Origin: Mobilitalea sibirica
GTDB lineage: Bacteria; Bacillota; Clostridia; Lachnospirales; Lachnospiraceae
NCBI RefSeq assembly: GCF_015999265.1
Contig: NZ_JAEAGR010000008.1
Location: forward strand, 1 to 64,000
Length of the DNA stretch: 64,000 bases
Reading direction: 5' to 3'
Shown: piece after piece, positions 54,168 through 63,156 of the stretch
Layout of the letters: each line of letters begins with the position of its first letter
Numbering within the stretch: the first letter of the stretch is position 1
Translations under genes and position numbers: made by a program
The notes under the pieces: model-generated
The model's input: only the letters and a program-made list of their open reading frames with translations
What the model was told of the DNA's origin: nothing
Database searches by the model: none

Positions 54168-55868
54168 ATGATAGAAGAACAAAAGGAACTGATGAAAAGA
54201 GAGCTGATCATCATTAAGAAGCTGCATAATCGAACGGATTATACACAGATGGATAGCATAAAGGCAATCTATAATTACGTAGTTTCGAAAAATTTACTGA
54301 AAACAAAGCTGGGAGAGAAATACCGGAATAGACTACTTAGCCTGCAGGGGGAAACCAAGGAGGTCAACTTCTGTATCATATGCGGGAAACCATGTGAAGA
54401 CAATCCACTTGTATGTAATCAATGTAATCAAAAACTGGTGGGGACAGAGAAAGAGCAAGCACCGCAGGCACCGGTTGTAACGGAGGCAATAGGCCATGAA
54501 TCAGCGGCTACGAGTACAAAAAGAAGTGAAGAGGTTCTTGAAGCCGGAATAAAAGGTAAGCCGTCAAGTAAGAACAAAGGCTGGAAGATAATTAGCTCAG
54601 TTGTTCTTCTTCTATTATTATTTTTCTATATCCTAGGGAGAAATGAGAATGCTCAAGATAAGGCTTCGGATAACGACAGCATTTACTCTAGGGAAGAACA
54701 GGATATGAATATTCAAGAAGGAGAAGAAATAGAAGCTAGTTCAGTGGAAACTATGTTGCCAAGCCTACGAAATTCGAATTCCGATAGTTCGGGTGTTGAA
54801 AATTCAGATGATGAAACTTCTGAGTCGAACCATACCTTGGAAGATACGGAAGAGGACATTACGATAGATCAGAATATCGAAGAAGCTGGTTTTGATTTTA
54901 CGGAAGAGGAGTTGATGAATGGAATCCATTCGTTATTGGTTCCTCAACAACTGGACCTTGGTACGAAAAAAGACTATCCACACATTTTTCTAGTGGTAGA
55001 GGGTGACACTGCAAGTAATGTGGCGTATCAGGTAGTCTTGAATGAAGCCGGGAAGGTTCAAACAATCAGTATCAATATATCCGCTCCGGTTGAAACTTTG
55101 GACATCTTCAGTAAGGCAGTTGCCGCAGCGATCTTAACCTGTGATCCGTCTATTACATACGAAGAAGCGATGTCTATCATTGATATAACAGGTGACCCGG
55201 AGGTTATTACAATAAATGATATCAGCTATTTTGCAGGCCCATTATCGGAGGATCTGTTAAGCTTTTTTATTACAAAGGCTGATATACCAAATGATTTGGA
55301 TTCAAGCAAAAGCGAAACGGATGATAGAAACTCAGATAGTAGGAATGAGTATAATAATGATATAGGGAATGATGGTAAGGATCGCACCAATGCGGACAGC
55401 GCTGATATGGACATCAATGTGGAGGATATTTATGCAGAGATAGAAGGGTATGAGTTGTCTCCCCTGTTAGGTATGACTTCGGAGGAGGTGAATAACCTAT
55501 TAGGATATCCCCTATTTACCGATGGTAATACCGAATATTATTCTGATATTTTGAGTGTTGTATACGAAGATGGAGTCGCTTATAAGGTTATTCTGGGACT
55601 GGAGGAACGCTTTGATTTTACCCAGAAAGAAATTCCTGAAACAATTCATTCCATTGACGGCATTCGTCTTGGTGATACCAAGGAGACGGTTCTTGGTTTT
55701 GGAAAAGAAACCAGATTATTCATTATGCAAGGTGTATTCTATGGTAACACCTATCAAATTGAGCAAGATGGCTATTATGTAAATGTGGATTTTTTTACCT
55801 TGGAAGATACAGAGGAAGAAGCACCGATTTATCGAATTGTACTGACGCGATTAATACCGGTAGAATAG
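54168..55868 (+). CDS. Zinc-ribbon single-pass membrane protein, hypothetical
   Basis: A 566-aa protein. Residues about 1-62 are helical and charged. A four-cysteine zinc ribbon follows (CIICGKPC, CNQC; about residues 68-91). A linker leads to one helix near 142-161 (IISSVVLLLLLFFYILG), which would put the ribbon in the cytoplasm and the rest outside. The outer part has an acidic Asp/Glu/Ser tract, then two globular regions (about 240-375 and 425-566) of no family I recognise. The gene has its own terminator and no partner. Confidence 0.7.
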   Translation: MIEEQKELMKRELIIIKKLHNRTDYTQMDSIKAIYNYVVSKNLLKTKLGEKYRNRLLSLQGETKEVNFCIICGKPCEDNPLVCNQCNQKLVGTEKEQAPQAPVVTEAIGHESAATSTKRSEEVLEAGIKGKPSSKNKGWKIISSVVLLLLLFFYILGRNENAQDKASDNDSIYSREEQDMNIQEGEEIEASSVETMLPSLRNSNSDSSGVENSDDETSESNHTLEDTEEDITIDQNIEEAGFDFTEEELMNGIHSLLVPQQLDLGTKKDYPHIFLVVEGDTASNVAYQVVLNEAGKVQTISINISAPVETLDIFSKAVAAAILTCDPSITYEEAMSIIDITGDPEVITINDISYFAGPLSEDLLSFFITKADIPNDLDSSKSETDDRNSDSRNEYNNDIGNDGKDRTNADSADMDINVEDIYAEIEGYELSPLLGMTSEEVNNLLGYPLFTDGNTEYYSDILSVVYEDGVAYKVILGLEERFDFTQKEIPETIHSIDGIRLGDTKETVLGFGKETRLFIMQGVFYGNTYQIEQDGYYVNVDFFTLEDTEEEAPIYRIVLTRLIPVE

Positions 55869-55911
55869 GATTTTCTTACGCCAAGGCTAACTCTTTATCC
55901 TATAAGTACAA

Positions 55912-55960
55912 AAGGAGCCTTTACTCCATAGCTGGTTCAGCTATTGTGTAAAAGCTCCTT
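55912..55960. terminator. Bidirectional terminator between convergent genes
   Basis: AAGGAGC-c-TTTAC pairs with GTAAA-a-GCTCCTT. The nested apical stem is ATAGCTG-gtt-CAGCTAT. On the minus strand it is followed by TTTT. Confidence 0.7.
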
Positions 55961-55974
55961 CATGTGTCTCATAC

Positions 55975-57717
55975 TTAGAGCATACTAATTAGTCTTTCTA
56001 GTTCTTCTGATAAAACCCTTGCCTGTACAAAATCAGTATCTTTTAAAGCCATAGTTATTTTTGTTTCTATTGCTTTTATCTTTTGTTCCATTTCTAGATA
56101 GTCTTTATCAAAATAATCATCGTAAATTGACTTTCTGAATTTTCTCATACTCATTTTTCGAATCGTCTTATCTTCAATGATTAAAACATAATCCACACAG
56201 TTTACAATGGAATAGAAATCATGAGATATCATGAAAACAGCACCCTTATATTCTTTTATGGCATCTTCCAATGCTATCTGCGAATAGGTGTCCAGATGAC
56301 TGGTGGGTTCATCCAGAAGCAACAGGTTGGCTTTACCGGCACCGATTTTAGCCAATTGTAGTATGGTCTTTTCTCCACCGGATAAAGTGCCAATTTTTTG
56401 AGGAAGAATCTCTTCCTCAAAGCCATAGTTTATCAGATAAGAGTTTATCTCGTCATAAGTGTTAAACCCTATATTAAAAAATTCGTCAAGGATCGTGTTC
56501 GATTCATTTAGCATCTCCCCTTGTAGTTGCGACAGATAAGCCACTTTTATGTCTTCATTAATCTCGATTGATTTTTGATTGTTTTTATAGATATCCCGGA
56601 GTAGGGTTGTTTTTCCGGTACCATTGGAACCGATCAGAGCCACTTTATCCTTTGCTTTGATTTCAAAGTTGGCATGTTCTATAAGCATATCCTCAAAGCC
56701 AACATTGTAATCCGTAACCTTTAATGTGACAGTTGTATCATCAAATTTTTGATCTACATCGAAGCTGATCTTAGGTTGCTTTATATTCACGAAGGGGGCT
56801 TTAATCCTACGGGCTTCTAACCTTTCCTTGATTTTAATTCTAGCTTTTAGAGATTTGCCCCTGGAAGCTTCCGTGTGAATCGTAGCTACAGCTCTTAATT
56901 TATCAATTAAGGCCTCGTTTCTTTCAATTTCCTCCGTATCAGCAACAGACAGTTCCTGTAATTCGATTTTCTTTTGAAGCAAGGAGAAGTTATATTCAAT
57001 AAAGCTTCCGTCAAACTCTTGGAGCTCTTTGTTCTCAAGGTGTAGGATTTTATTAAAGCAATGATTTAACAGATACCGGTTATGTGTAATAACAAGCATC
57101 GTTCCTTTGTGGGAATTAATGAGATTTTTAAGGGAATTCAGGTTATCAAAATCTAAAAACACATCGGGTTCATCCATTATCATTAAATCCGGATGGGTTA
57201 GCATCTCCTTAATCACCTGAACAAGCTTAAATTCCCCTCCACTAAGTTTAGCAAGCATCAGATTTGAATGTTTACTTAGGTTAGCAAGATTAAGCTTCCT
57301 GTGAATGTTTTGTTCGAAATCTTCCCCACCAATGGCATGAAAGGCGTCTAAAGCTTGTTGGTACTTCTCCAATAAAGCATCAAGATCTGTAGAGGTCTCC
57401 ATCTCAGCACAAATAGAGTTCAATTCGTTTTGCAACCTATTAAAATCTTCTGCGATATATTCAAAGACTGTAATTGGATTCGTAGGGTCTACCTTGGAGA
57501 ACTGACTTACATACCCGATTCTACAATCGGGGGATATCTCTAACTTTCCGTCGTACATATAGTTATCCGGGTTCATAAGGATCTCTATCAGTGTACTTTT
57601 ACCACTGCCACTGGATCCTATAAAAGCACAATGTTGACCCTCTTCTAATGTAAATGAAATTTTATGAAATAAATCCTTCTGCGGAAAGGAGTAGGATAAA
57701 TTTTCAACATATATCAT
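55975..57717 (-). CDS. ABC-F family ATPase
   Basis: A 580-aa soluble protein with two ABC domains and no membrane helix. Walker A motifs are GSSGSGKST and GSNGTGKTT. Signatures are LSGGEFKLVQ and LSGGEKTILQ. Walker B motifs are LMIMDEPDVFLDF and LLLLDEPTSHLD. ABC-F proteins act on the ribosome; some confer resistance to lincosamides, streptogramins or pleuromutilins, and others are housekeeping factors. Subfamily and drug phenotype cannot be read from the sequence alone. The ATG at 57717 (AGAGGTA upstream) was chosen over one 11 codons earlier. Confidence 0.9.
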   Translation of the reverse strand: MIYVENLSYSFPQKDLFHKISFTLEEGQHCAFIGSSGSGKSTLIEILMNPDNYMYDGKLEISPDCRIGYVSQFSKVDPTNPITVFEYIAEDFNRLQNELNSICAEMETSTDLDALLEKYQQALDAFHAIGGEDFEQNIHRKLNLANLSKHSNLMLAKLSGGEFKLVQVIKEMLTHPDLMIMDEPDVFLDFDNLNSLKNLINSHKGTMLVITHNRYLLNHCFNKILHLENKELQEFDGSFIEYNFSLLQKKIELQELSVADTEEIERNEALIDKLRAVATIHTEASRGKSLKARIKIKERLEARRIKAPFVNIKQPKISFDVDQKFDDTTVTLKVTDYNVGFEDMLIEHANFEIKAKDKVALIGSNGTGKTTLLRDIYKNNQKSIEINEDIKVAYLSQLQGEMLNESNTILDEFFNIGFNTYDEINSYLINYGFEEEILPQKIGTLSGGEKTILQLAKIGAGKANLLLLDEPTSHLDTYSQIALEDAIKEYKGAVFMISHDFYSIVNCVDYVLIIEDKTIRKMSMRKFRKSIYDDYFDKDYLEMEQKIKAIETKITMALKDTDFVQARVLSEELERLISML

Positions 57718-58064
57718 ATTATTACCTCTCTTAATCACGAATATTGACAACTCTTTTATATATAATCTTCACACAGACGTAATTTTATTGATGTTAAGTA
57801 GTAAAGACATTTTTATTGTATACCGGCGTAGCATAACATTTTTTTTGAATAATATCAATGGTTCATAATAAAATTCAAAGTAATGTCTTGGTTTTCTCCT
57901 ATAGAAGCCGGTTATAGTAGACAAGAATAATTATTCTTTAGATAAGCAGAAAGCATATGGCCTGGGATAATGAGAATAAACAACACAGCTTGTTAATTGT
58001 GCATTTAAGATGTAATATGTTAGATATGATGTTGATACGAAGCAAAATTGAAAAGAGAGATAAT

Positions 58065-58451
58065 ATGAAAAAGATTGAAGTCGTGGCTGCTATTATCAAA
58101 GATGGAGATAAAATATTGGCAACGCAAAGAGGGTATGGAGAGTTCGCCGGTAGTTGGGAATTCCCCGGAGGCAAGATGGAAGAAGGGGAATCAAGGGAAG
58201 CTGCCTTATGTCGGGAGATAAAAGAAGAACTTGAGGTAGATATTGAAGTGGATGATTTTTTACTAACGGTAGAATATGACTATCCTAACTTTCATCTGAC
58301 TATGCATTGTTATTTTTGTCATGTGGTTGAAGGAGTTATTAATTTTGTAGAGCATTCATCAGGGCGTTGGTTAAAAAAGGGAGAGCTTGATACGCTAAAA
58401 TGGCTGCCTGCGGATTTGGATGTAGTTGAGAAATTGAAACGGGTTTTATAA
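58065..58451 (+). CDS. NUDIX hydrolase (MutT-like)
   Basis: A 128-aa protein that starts at MKKIEVVAAIIKDGDK with AGAGAG upstream; an in-frame ATG 108 nt earlier has no ribosome binding site. The NUDIX box GGKMEEGESREAALCREIKEEL fits the G-x5-E-x7-REUxEExGU pattern (seen as GGKMEEGESREAA, then REIKEELEVDI). WEFPGG precedes it. Typical substrates are oxidised nucleotides such as 8-oxo-dGTP; the exact one is not known. Confidence 0.9.
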   Translation: MKKIEVVAAIIKDGDKILATQRGYGEFAGSWEFPGGKMEEGESREAALCREIKEELEVDIEVDDFLLTVEYDYPNFHLTMHCYFCHVVEGVINFVEHSSGRWLKKGELDTLKWLPADLDVVEKLKRVL

Positions 58452-58602
58452 TTCTTATCAATTCAAAAAGAATGATACAATAACTCCAATAGAAGCCATA
58501 ATGTCATTTTTTCGAAATATAAGATATAAATTGGTATATTAAAGGGGTAATGCACTTTCATATACTAAACTGGGCTTTATTTTTACAATGGATCAACAGG
58601 AG

Positions 58603-58631
58603 AAGCCTTGCCAAAAAACATGGCAAGGCTT
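58603..58631. terminator. Hairpin between convergent genes
   Basis: AAGCCTTGCC (58603-58612) pairs with GGCAAGGCTT (58622-58631) around a 9-nt loop. There is no T run, so a weak terminator or RNA-stability hairpin is possible. Confidence 0.5.
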
Positions 58632-58669
58632 ATGAAAAGAAACAAAATTATATTAATGAAAATTAATAT

Positions 58670-60136
58670 CTACTGAATTTTTTCTACTCGTACATTTGTG
58701 ATATGAACATCAGCGATAGAGCCCCTATTACCAAGATTGAACTCTAGTCTACCATTTGGGTCATCTTTACCTGTCATATCAAAGGTATATGTATAAGTCT
58801 GCATACTTGTTGAAAGAGTTAGAAGTGTATCCGGTAAATAGCGAATCCATCCATTATCAGGTGCTGATACACATACAATGATATCTCTTTCTTCTGAGGC
58901 ATAAGCGTCAAAGGTTACTTGGTACTTACTTCCCTTTTTCATCGCAAGATTTGGTTGTACAAGCTGAACTGAATAGTCAACAGCTCCGGCGTTTTGTGAT
59001 AGTATTGTAATCATTCCATCTTTAATTTCAGCACTACCTTCTCCGTTTTGTGCCAATAAAAATTTCCAATCTATATCGTCGGTAAGATCTTCGGCATTAG
59101 AGAAATCTCCGTTACGGATATAATTTGCTCCTGCTTCAGGTTCTACTAATATCGTTACTGGTTTTTGGACGTTTAAATCATATTCTGGTTTTTGATATAC
59201 CCTAACATAATCCACTTCAAATAATGCATTGTCAAAGTCCGTAGTTTCATCCGGATTTCCTGGCCAGTTTCCACCTACAGCGAGGTTAAGTTGTACAAAA
59301 AATGGTTGGTTAAACGGTGCAGGATAGGGCTTTTCCTCTTCGCCCTCCACGGCTGTGAACCAATCATTCACGGTTTTATAATGATTTCCATCGATATAAA
59401 AACGAAATTCACCCGGTTCCCATTCAACAGAAAACTCATGAAAGTCATCAGCGAAGGTACCCTCTTCTAGTACATAGGTACCCTGTTGTTGTGCGTGAGG
59501 TTCACCGTAATGGATCGTTCCATGTGCGGTATCAACCTGGTGTCCCAGAACTTCCATAATATCGATTTCACCGCATTTTGGCCACTCACCGTAAAACTCT
59601 TGCACCTTCGGCATCATCCAGATCGCAGGCCATAGACCTTGACCCCTTGGAACTTTGGCGCTAACCACAACCTTACCATAGGTGAAATCCTGCTTGTTCT
59701 GCGTTGTAACCTTACCTGAAGTATAATAGTCATTTCCTGCAGCATCGGTAGTTTTAATCGCTTTAATGATAAGTCTTCCATCTTCTACAAAAACATTATC
59801 TGTTGATGTGGTATATTCTTGTAACTCATTATTGGTCCATCCCGGTTCACGAGGCTCGTAATTCCAGGTGTCTGTATTCAGGCTGTCACCTTCGAATTCA
59901 TCATTCCATAATAACGTATAGCCCTCAAGTTCAGGGACAGTAGTTTGATTCGTCTCCTCAATTTTGGTAGGTGCTACAGTGGGTTCTACAGTTGGATCAG
60001 GCTTTTCTGTTGCTTCTTTTTTGACAGATGTGTCTGCTGGTGTTAGGTCTTCTTTTTTATTGCAACCTGCAAAGATGCCAATGACCATAGTAAGCCCAAA
60101 GATAATACACAATCCTCTTTTAACTCCTTTTAACAT
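58670..60136 (-). CDS. Lipoprotein GH16 beta-glucanase with C-terminal carbohydrate-binding-like domain
   Basis: A 488-aa exported lipoprotein (lipobox IFAGC, Cys25), with a Thr/Pro/Glu-rich linker to about 70. The GH16 catalytic domain (about 72-325) carries EIDIME at 190-195, where Glu190 and Glu195 are the nucleophile and acid/base. The C-terminal about 150 residues resemble a CBM4/9-type jelly roll (NYIRNGDFSNAEDL, VKKGSKYQVTFDAYA-like, ending VHITNVRVEKI). The family hydrolyses beta-1,3 or mixed-linkage glucans at the surface. It lies 40 nt after the GH5 gene in one operon. Confidence 0.9.
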   Translation of the reverse strand: MLKGVKRGLCIIFGLTMVIGIFAGCNKKEDLTPADTSVKKEATEKPDPTVEPTVAPTKIEETNQTTVPELEGYTLLWNDEFEGDSLNTDTWNYEPREPGWTNNELQEYTTSTDNVFVEDGRLIIKAIKTTDAAGNDYYTSGKVTTQNKQDFTYGKVVVSAKVPRGQGLWPAIWMMPKVQEFYGEWPKCGEIDIMEVLGHQVDTAHGTIHYGEPHAQQQGTYVLEEGTFADDFHEFSVEWEPGEFRFYIDGNHYKTVNDWFTAVEGEEEKPYPAPFNQPFFVQLNLAVGGNWPGNPDETTDFDNALFEVDYVRVYQKPEYDLNVQKPVTILVEPEAGANYIRNGDFSNAEDLTDDIDWKFLLAQNGEGSAEIKDGMITILSQNAGAVDYSVQLVQPNLAMKKGSKYQVTFDAYASEERDIIVCVSAPDNGWIRYLPDTLLTLSTSMQTYTYTFDMTGKDDPNGRLEFNLGNRGSIADVHITNVRVEKIQ

Positions 60137-60176
60137 TCAGATCCCCTTTCTGACGCTAAGCGACAATCCTTTAATT

Positions 60177-61205
60177 TTATAATAATTTGATTAGTCTATC
60201 AAAAATCGGTTCATAATGTTTATCAATAATTCCAAAATCCTTCCCTTTATAGGTCCATGCTGCTCTTCCAATTTCAAACTTTTCAAAGGTGGAGTTAATA
60301 TCGGAATACCAATTAATTGTGGAGGGAAGATCAGCCTGATCAATCACACCATATTCTCCACAGTATAGTGCGACATCCCGTTCGTTCGCAACCCTAATGG
60401 CTTCTAAAAAAGCAGTCTCAAAAAACTTCTTATCAATGATATCCTGTGTTATGTTACTATATATTTCTCCATTTTCACTGGGAAGAAATGCTTCTGTTTC
60501 CAGCCTATACTTAGCAAATTCGTTTGGATAGACTGTCCTAAAATCAGCCGTCATCTTATTAACCCAGTAGGCAGCTTGATGCGTAAAGATTAAGGGTTCA
60601 TAAAAGTGAAAGGTATAGACGATATTTTCATCATATGGCATATCGAGTAGCTTAATTGAATCAACACTGTTATTTCTTACACCGCCGATAAGTATTTTAA
60701 TGGTCGGAGCATATTGTCTAATCACTTTAACGGTGCGCTTAGCAATGCCATTCCATATATCTGCAACTTCCGGATCAACAATTTCATTCAATAGCTCAAA
60801 AGAAAGACGATCTTCATACTTTCCATAACGTTTCGCTAGTTCTTCCCAAAGGTTCATAAATCTATTTTGAAGGGTATCATTTTCAAAAAATCCTGTTGAT
60901 GTCTCAAACTCATCAAAGGAATAGCCCGCAGTTTTATGTAAGTCAAGAATCATGTTAAGCCCGTTACTTTGACACCAATCGAGGCAATTGTCAATGTAGC
61001 TAAAACCTTCTTCCACATACTGGCCGTCCTCGGTTTCAACAAGCTCATAATCAATGGGCAACCTTATATGGTCAAGGCCCCATGAGGCAATTCGGTCAAT
61101 ATCGTTTTTGGTGATGAAGGTGTTATAAGTCTCTCTGCTATGATCGCACTGGGATAGCCATCCTCCAAGATTAATGCCCTTTGTATAACCGGTAAATTTC
61201 TTCAT
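60177..61205 (-). CDS. Cytoplasmic GH5-family glycoside hydrolase
   Basis: A 342-aa protein with no signal peptide. GH5 hallmarks are RLPIDYE (48-54), LDLH (87-90), LLNEI with acid/base Glu141, HFYEPL (200-205) and CGEYG with nucleophile Glu284. The absence of a signal suggests action on imported oligosaccharides. First gene of the GH5-GH16 operon, divergent from the AraC-type regulator. Confidence 0.92.
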   Translation of the reverse strand: MKKFTGYTKGINLGGWLSQCDHSRETYNTFITKNDIDRIASWGLDHIRLPIDYELVETEDGQYVEEGFSYIDNCLDWCQSNGLNMILDLHKTAGYSFDEFETSTGFFENDTLQNRFMNLWEELAKRYGKYEDRLSFELLNEIVDPEVADIWNGIAKRTVKVIRQYAPTIKILIGGVRNNSVDSIKLLDMPYDENIVYTFHFYEPLIFTHQAAYWVNKMTADFRTVYPNEFAKYRLETEAFLPSENGEIYSNITQDIIDKKFFETAFLEAIRVANERDVALYCGEYGVIDQADLPSTINWYSDINSTFEKFEIGRAAWTYKGKDFGIIDKHYEPIFDRLIKLL

Positions 61206-61321
61206 ATTTCTGTCTCCTGTGTTTTACCAATATCATAGGATGAATTAGAGTATAAGTATATCATTATGATTGCATTTTTATCAGAATAGTGACATAATTG
61301 GGTAAGAAAGGAAGAATTAGT
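61206..61321. promoter_or_regulatory. Divergent promoter region between the GH5 operon and AraC gene
   Basis: A 116-bp AT-rich interval between divergent genes. A binding site for the AraC regulator is expected here, but I see no clear palindrome. Confidence 0.4.
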
Positions 61322-62083
61322 ATGGATATTAATAAAGAATGGAGTTATAAAGAATTTATTATGCGTGAAGATAACATTTCACACGCACCTTATGGCCCTG
61401 AATTTGATTTTTATGTATCAGTAAAATCAGGGGATATCGACAAGGTGATGAAATTGTGTGAAGATGCTTTCACAGATAAAGTTGGACTTGGACAATTGTC
61501 GGATAACCCTCTGCGTAATATAAGGTATCATTTCATAATTACGGTTGCAATGGTTGCAAGATACTGTATTGAGGGTGGAATGGAACATGAGGCGGCCTAC
61601 AGGCTCAGTGATTTTTATATTCAACAGGCAGACCAATGTACAGCAATGGACCAGATTTCAAGGCTTCATAGCATAATGACGATAGACTATACAAAAAGAA
61701 TGAAGGCTTTGAAAATGAATAAGATCTTTTCAAAGCCGATTGTAAAATGTATCGATTACATATATAAAAATCTTAATACAAGAATTACAGTTGCAATGCT
61801 TGCTGCGTATATAGAACTACATCCGAGCTATCTATCAAAGCTTTTTAAAAATGAGACAGGCATTACAATTAGTATGTATATACAAAAAAGAAAAATAGAA
61901 ACGGCTCAGAATATGCTAAAGTACTCAGATTATTCGCCTGCTCAGATTGCATCAATTCTAGCCTTCCCGACACAGAGTTATTTCATTGAGGTGTTCAAAA
62001 AGCATGTTGGAATGACTCCAAAAAAATATCAGGAACGTTGTTTTAGGGAGACTGAAATTAGTAGAGAGAATCGTAAGACGTAG
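61322..62083 (+). CDS. AraC family transcriptional regulator
   Basis: A 253-aa protein. The N-terminal 150 residues are a helical domain (VMKLCEDAFTDKVGLGQLSD, IEGGMEHEAAYRLSDFYIQ), similar to clostridial AraC regulators with unknown ligand. The C-terminal double helix-turn-helix (about 150-250) contains LAAYIELHPSYLSKLFKNET, then ASILAFPTQSYFIEVFKKHVGMTPKKY. Likely controls the divergent GH5-GH16 genes in response to glucan. GGAAGAA precedes the ATG at 61322. Confidence 0.9.
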   Translation: MDINKEWSYKEFIMREDNISHAPYGPEFDFYVSVKSGDIDKVMKLCEDAFTDKVGLGQLSDNPLRNIRYHFIITVAMVARYCIEGGMEHEAAYRLSDFYIQQADQCTAMDQISRLHSIMTIDYTKRMKALKMNKIFSKPIVKCIDYIYKNLNTRITVAMLAAYIELHPSYLSKLFKNETGITISMYIQKRKIETAQNMLKYSDYSPAQIASILAFPTQSYFIEVFKKHVGMTPKKYQERCFRETEISRENRKT

Positions 62084-62164
62084 AAAGATAAAGAATAGGT
62101 TTATAGAATTAATTATAATATTACAGCTTTAGTGGCTGAGATGATCGATATAGGAGGGTAAGAA

Positions 62165-62743
62165 ATGAATATGGATAGAAACTGGACGGTATTATTCATT
62201 GGTGGGGCTTCGGGAACAGGTAAATCAAGTATAGCTTATGAGATTGGCAGATACTATGGTGTGAATGTCATGGAAGTAGATGATGTTCACCTAGCTGTAG
62301 AAACGGTTACTACAAAGGAGAGTTTTCCTGCAATACATTATTGGAATACTGGTGTAGATTGGAGGAAGATCGGTGTTGAGGGCAATGTAAATTGGTTGAT
62401 TGATGTAAGCAAAGAATTGATTCCGGTTTTAAAAGAACTTGTAAACAGGCACATTGAGGATCAAGTACCTATTATTATTGAGGGAGATTTTATCGACCCC
62501 GAATTTACAATATCATTCGATAATCCGGAGGTAAAATCCATCTTTTTGATAGAACCAGACGTAAATCAAATAGTAAAGAATTATCTATCAAGAGAAGGTG
62601 GAGAATTACAACATTACAGAGCGGAAATAAGTATTGTTTATGGTAAATGGATTGCAGATACTTGTAATCAGAATAATATTAGAGTGATTGAGGCAAGACC
62701 TTGGGATACTGTTTTAGAGAGAGCTATTAAAAGTTTGCTGTGA
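62165..62743 (+). CDS. Small P-loop kinase-like protein
   Basis: A 192-aa soluble ATPase. The P-loop is GGASGTGKSSIAYEIGRYYG, followed by MEVDDVHLAVE (catalytic Asp region) and IEGDFIDPEF. The pattern is close to small nucleoside/2-phosphoglycerate kinase-like proteins, but the substrate is not identifiable. AGGAGGGTAAGAA gives a good ribosome binding site. It is 81 nt after the AraC regulator and may share a transcript. Confidence 0.75.
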   Translation: MNMDRNWTVLFIGGASGTGKSSIAYEIGRYYGVNVMEVDDVHLAVETVTTKESFPAIHYWNTGVDWRKIGVEGNVNWLIDVSKELIPVLKELVNRHIEDQVPIIIEGDFIDPEFTISFDNPEVKSIFLIEPDVNQIVKNYLSREGGELQHYRAEISIVYGKWIADTCNQNNIRVIEARPWDTVLERAIKSLL

Positions 62744-62833
62744 TGGAAGGCGGCCCCCCTTTTCTTTAACGATATACATTGTAAAATACTTGGATTTCAC
62801 AGCTAAATACTGAAGAAGCAGGGAAAAAAATTT

Positions 62834-63010
62834 ATGATTTATATGTTAGGAGAATCATTACATGGAAAGAATTCTAACCGGAACGTGTCAGGTGTTATAA
62901 AAAGAAAGCGTGATAATACGATAGGATGTTTTATCAGAATACCGGATGATTTTAAATATGATGCTTGGAATTGTGATTATAAGGCATATATTGATACATT
63001 AAAGGTGTAA
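62834..63010 (+). CDS. Possible 58-aa hypothetical protein
   Basis: ATG 62834 to TAA 63008-63010 encodes MIYMLGESLHGKNSNRNVSG, then VIKRKRDNTIGCFIRIPDDF and KYDAWNCDYKAYIDTLKV. The C-terminal half looks protein-like (Trp, Tyr, hydrophobic spacing) but upstream there is only a weak GGG. It may be a gene remnant. No family recognised. Confidence 0.3.
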   Translation: MIYMLGESLHGKNSNRNVSGVIKRKRDNTIGCFIRIPDDFKYDAWNCDYKAYIDTLKV

Positions 63011-63156
63011 GTTCATAAACTCAAATAATACATGAAAAGTCAAATAAAAACCTATCATTAAAAGTAATTAGAATGCTTGTCTACTTTTAATGAAAGATGT
63101 AAAATGATAGAAATAGATAGTTATTAATATAATAATTAGGGTAGGTAGGATAAATT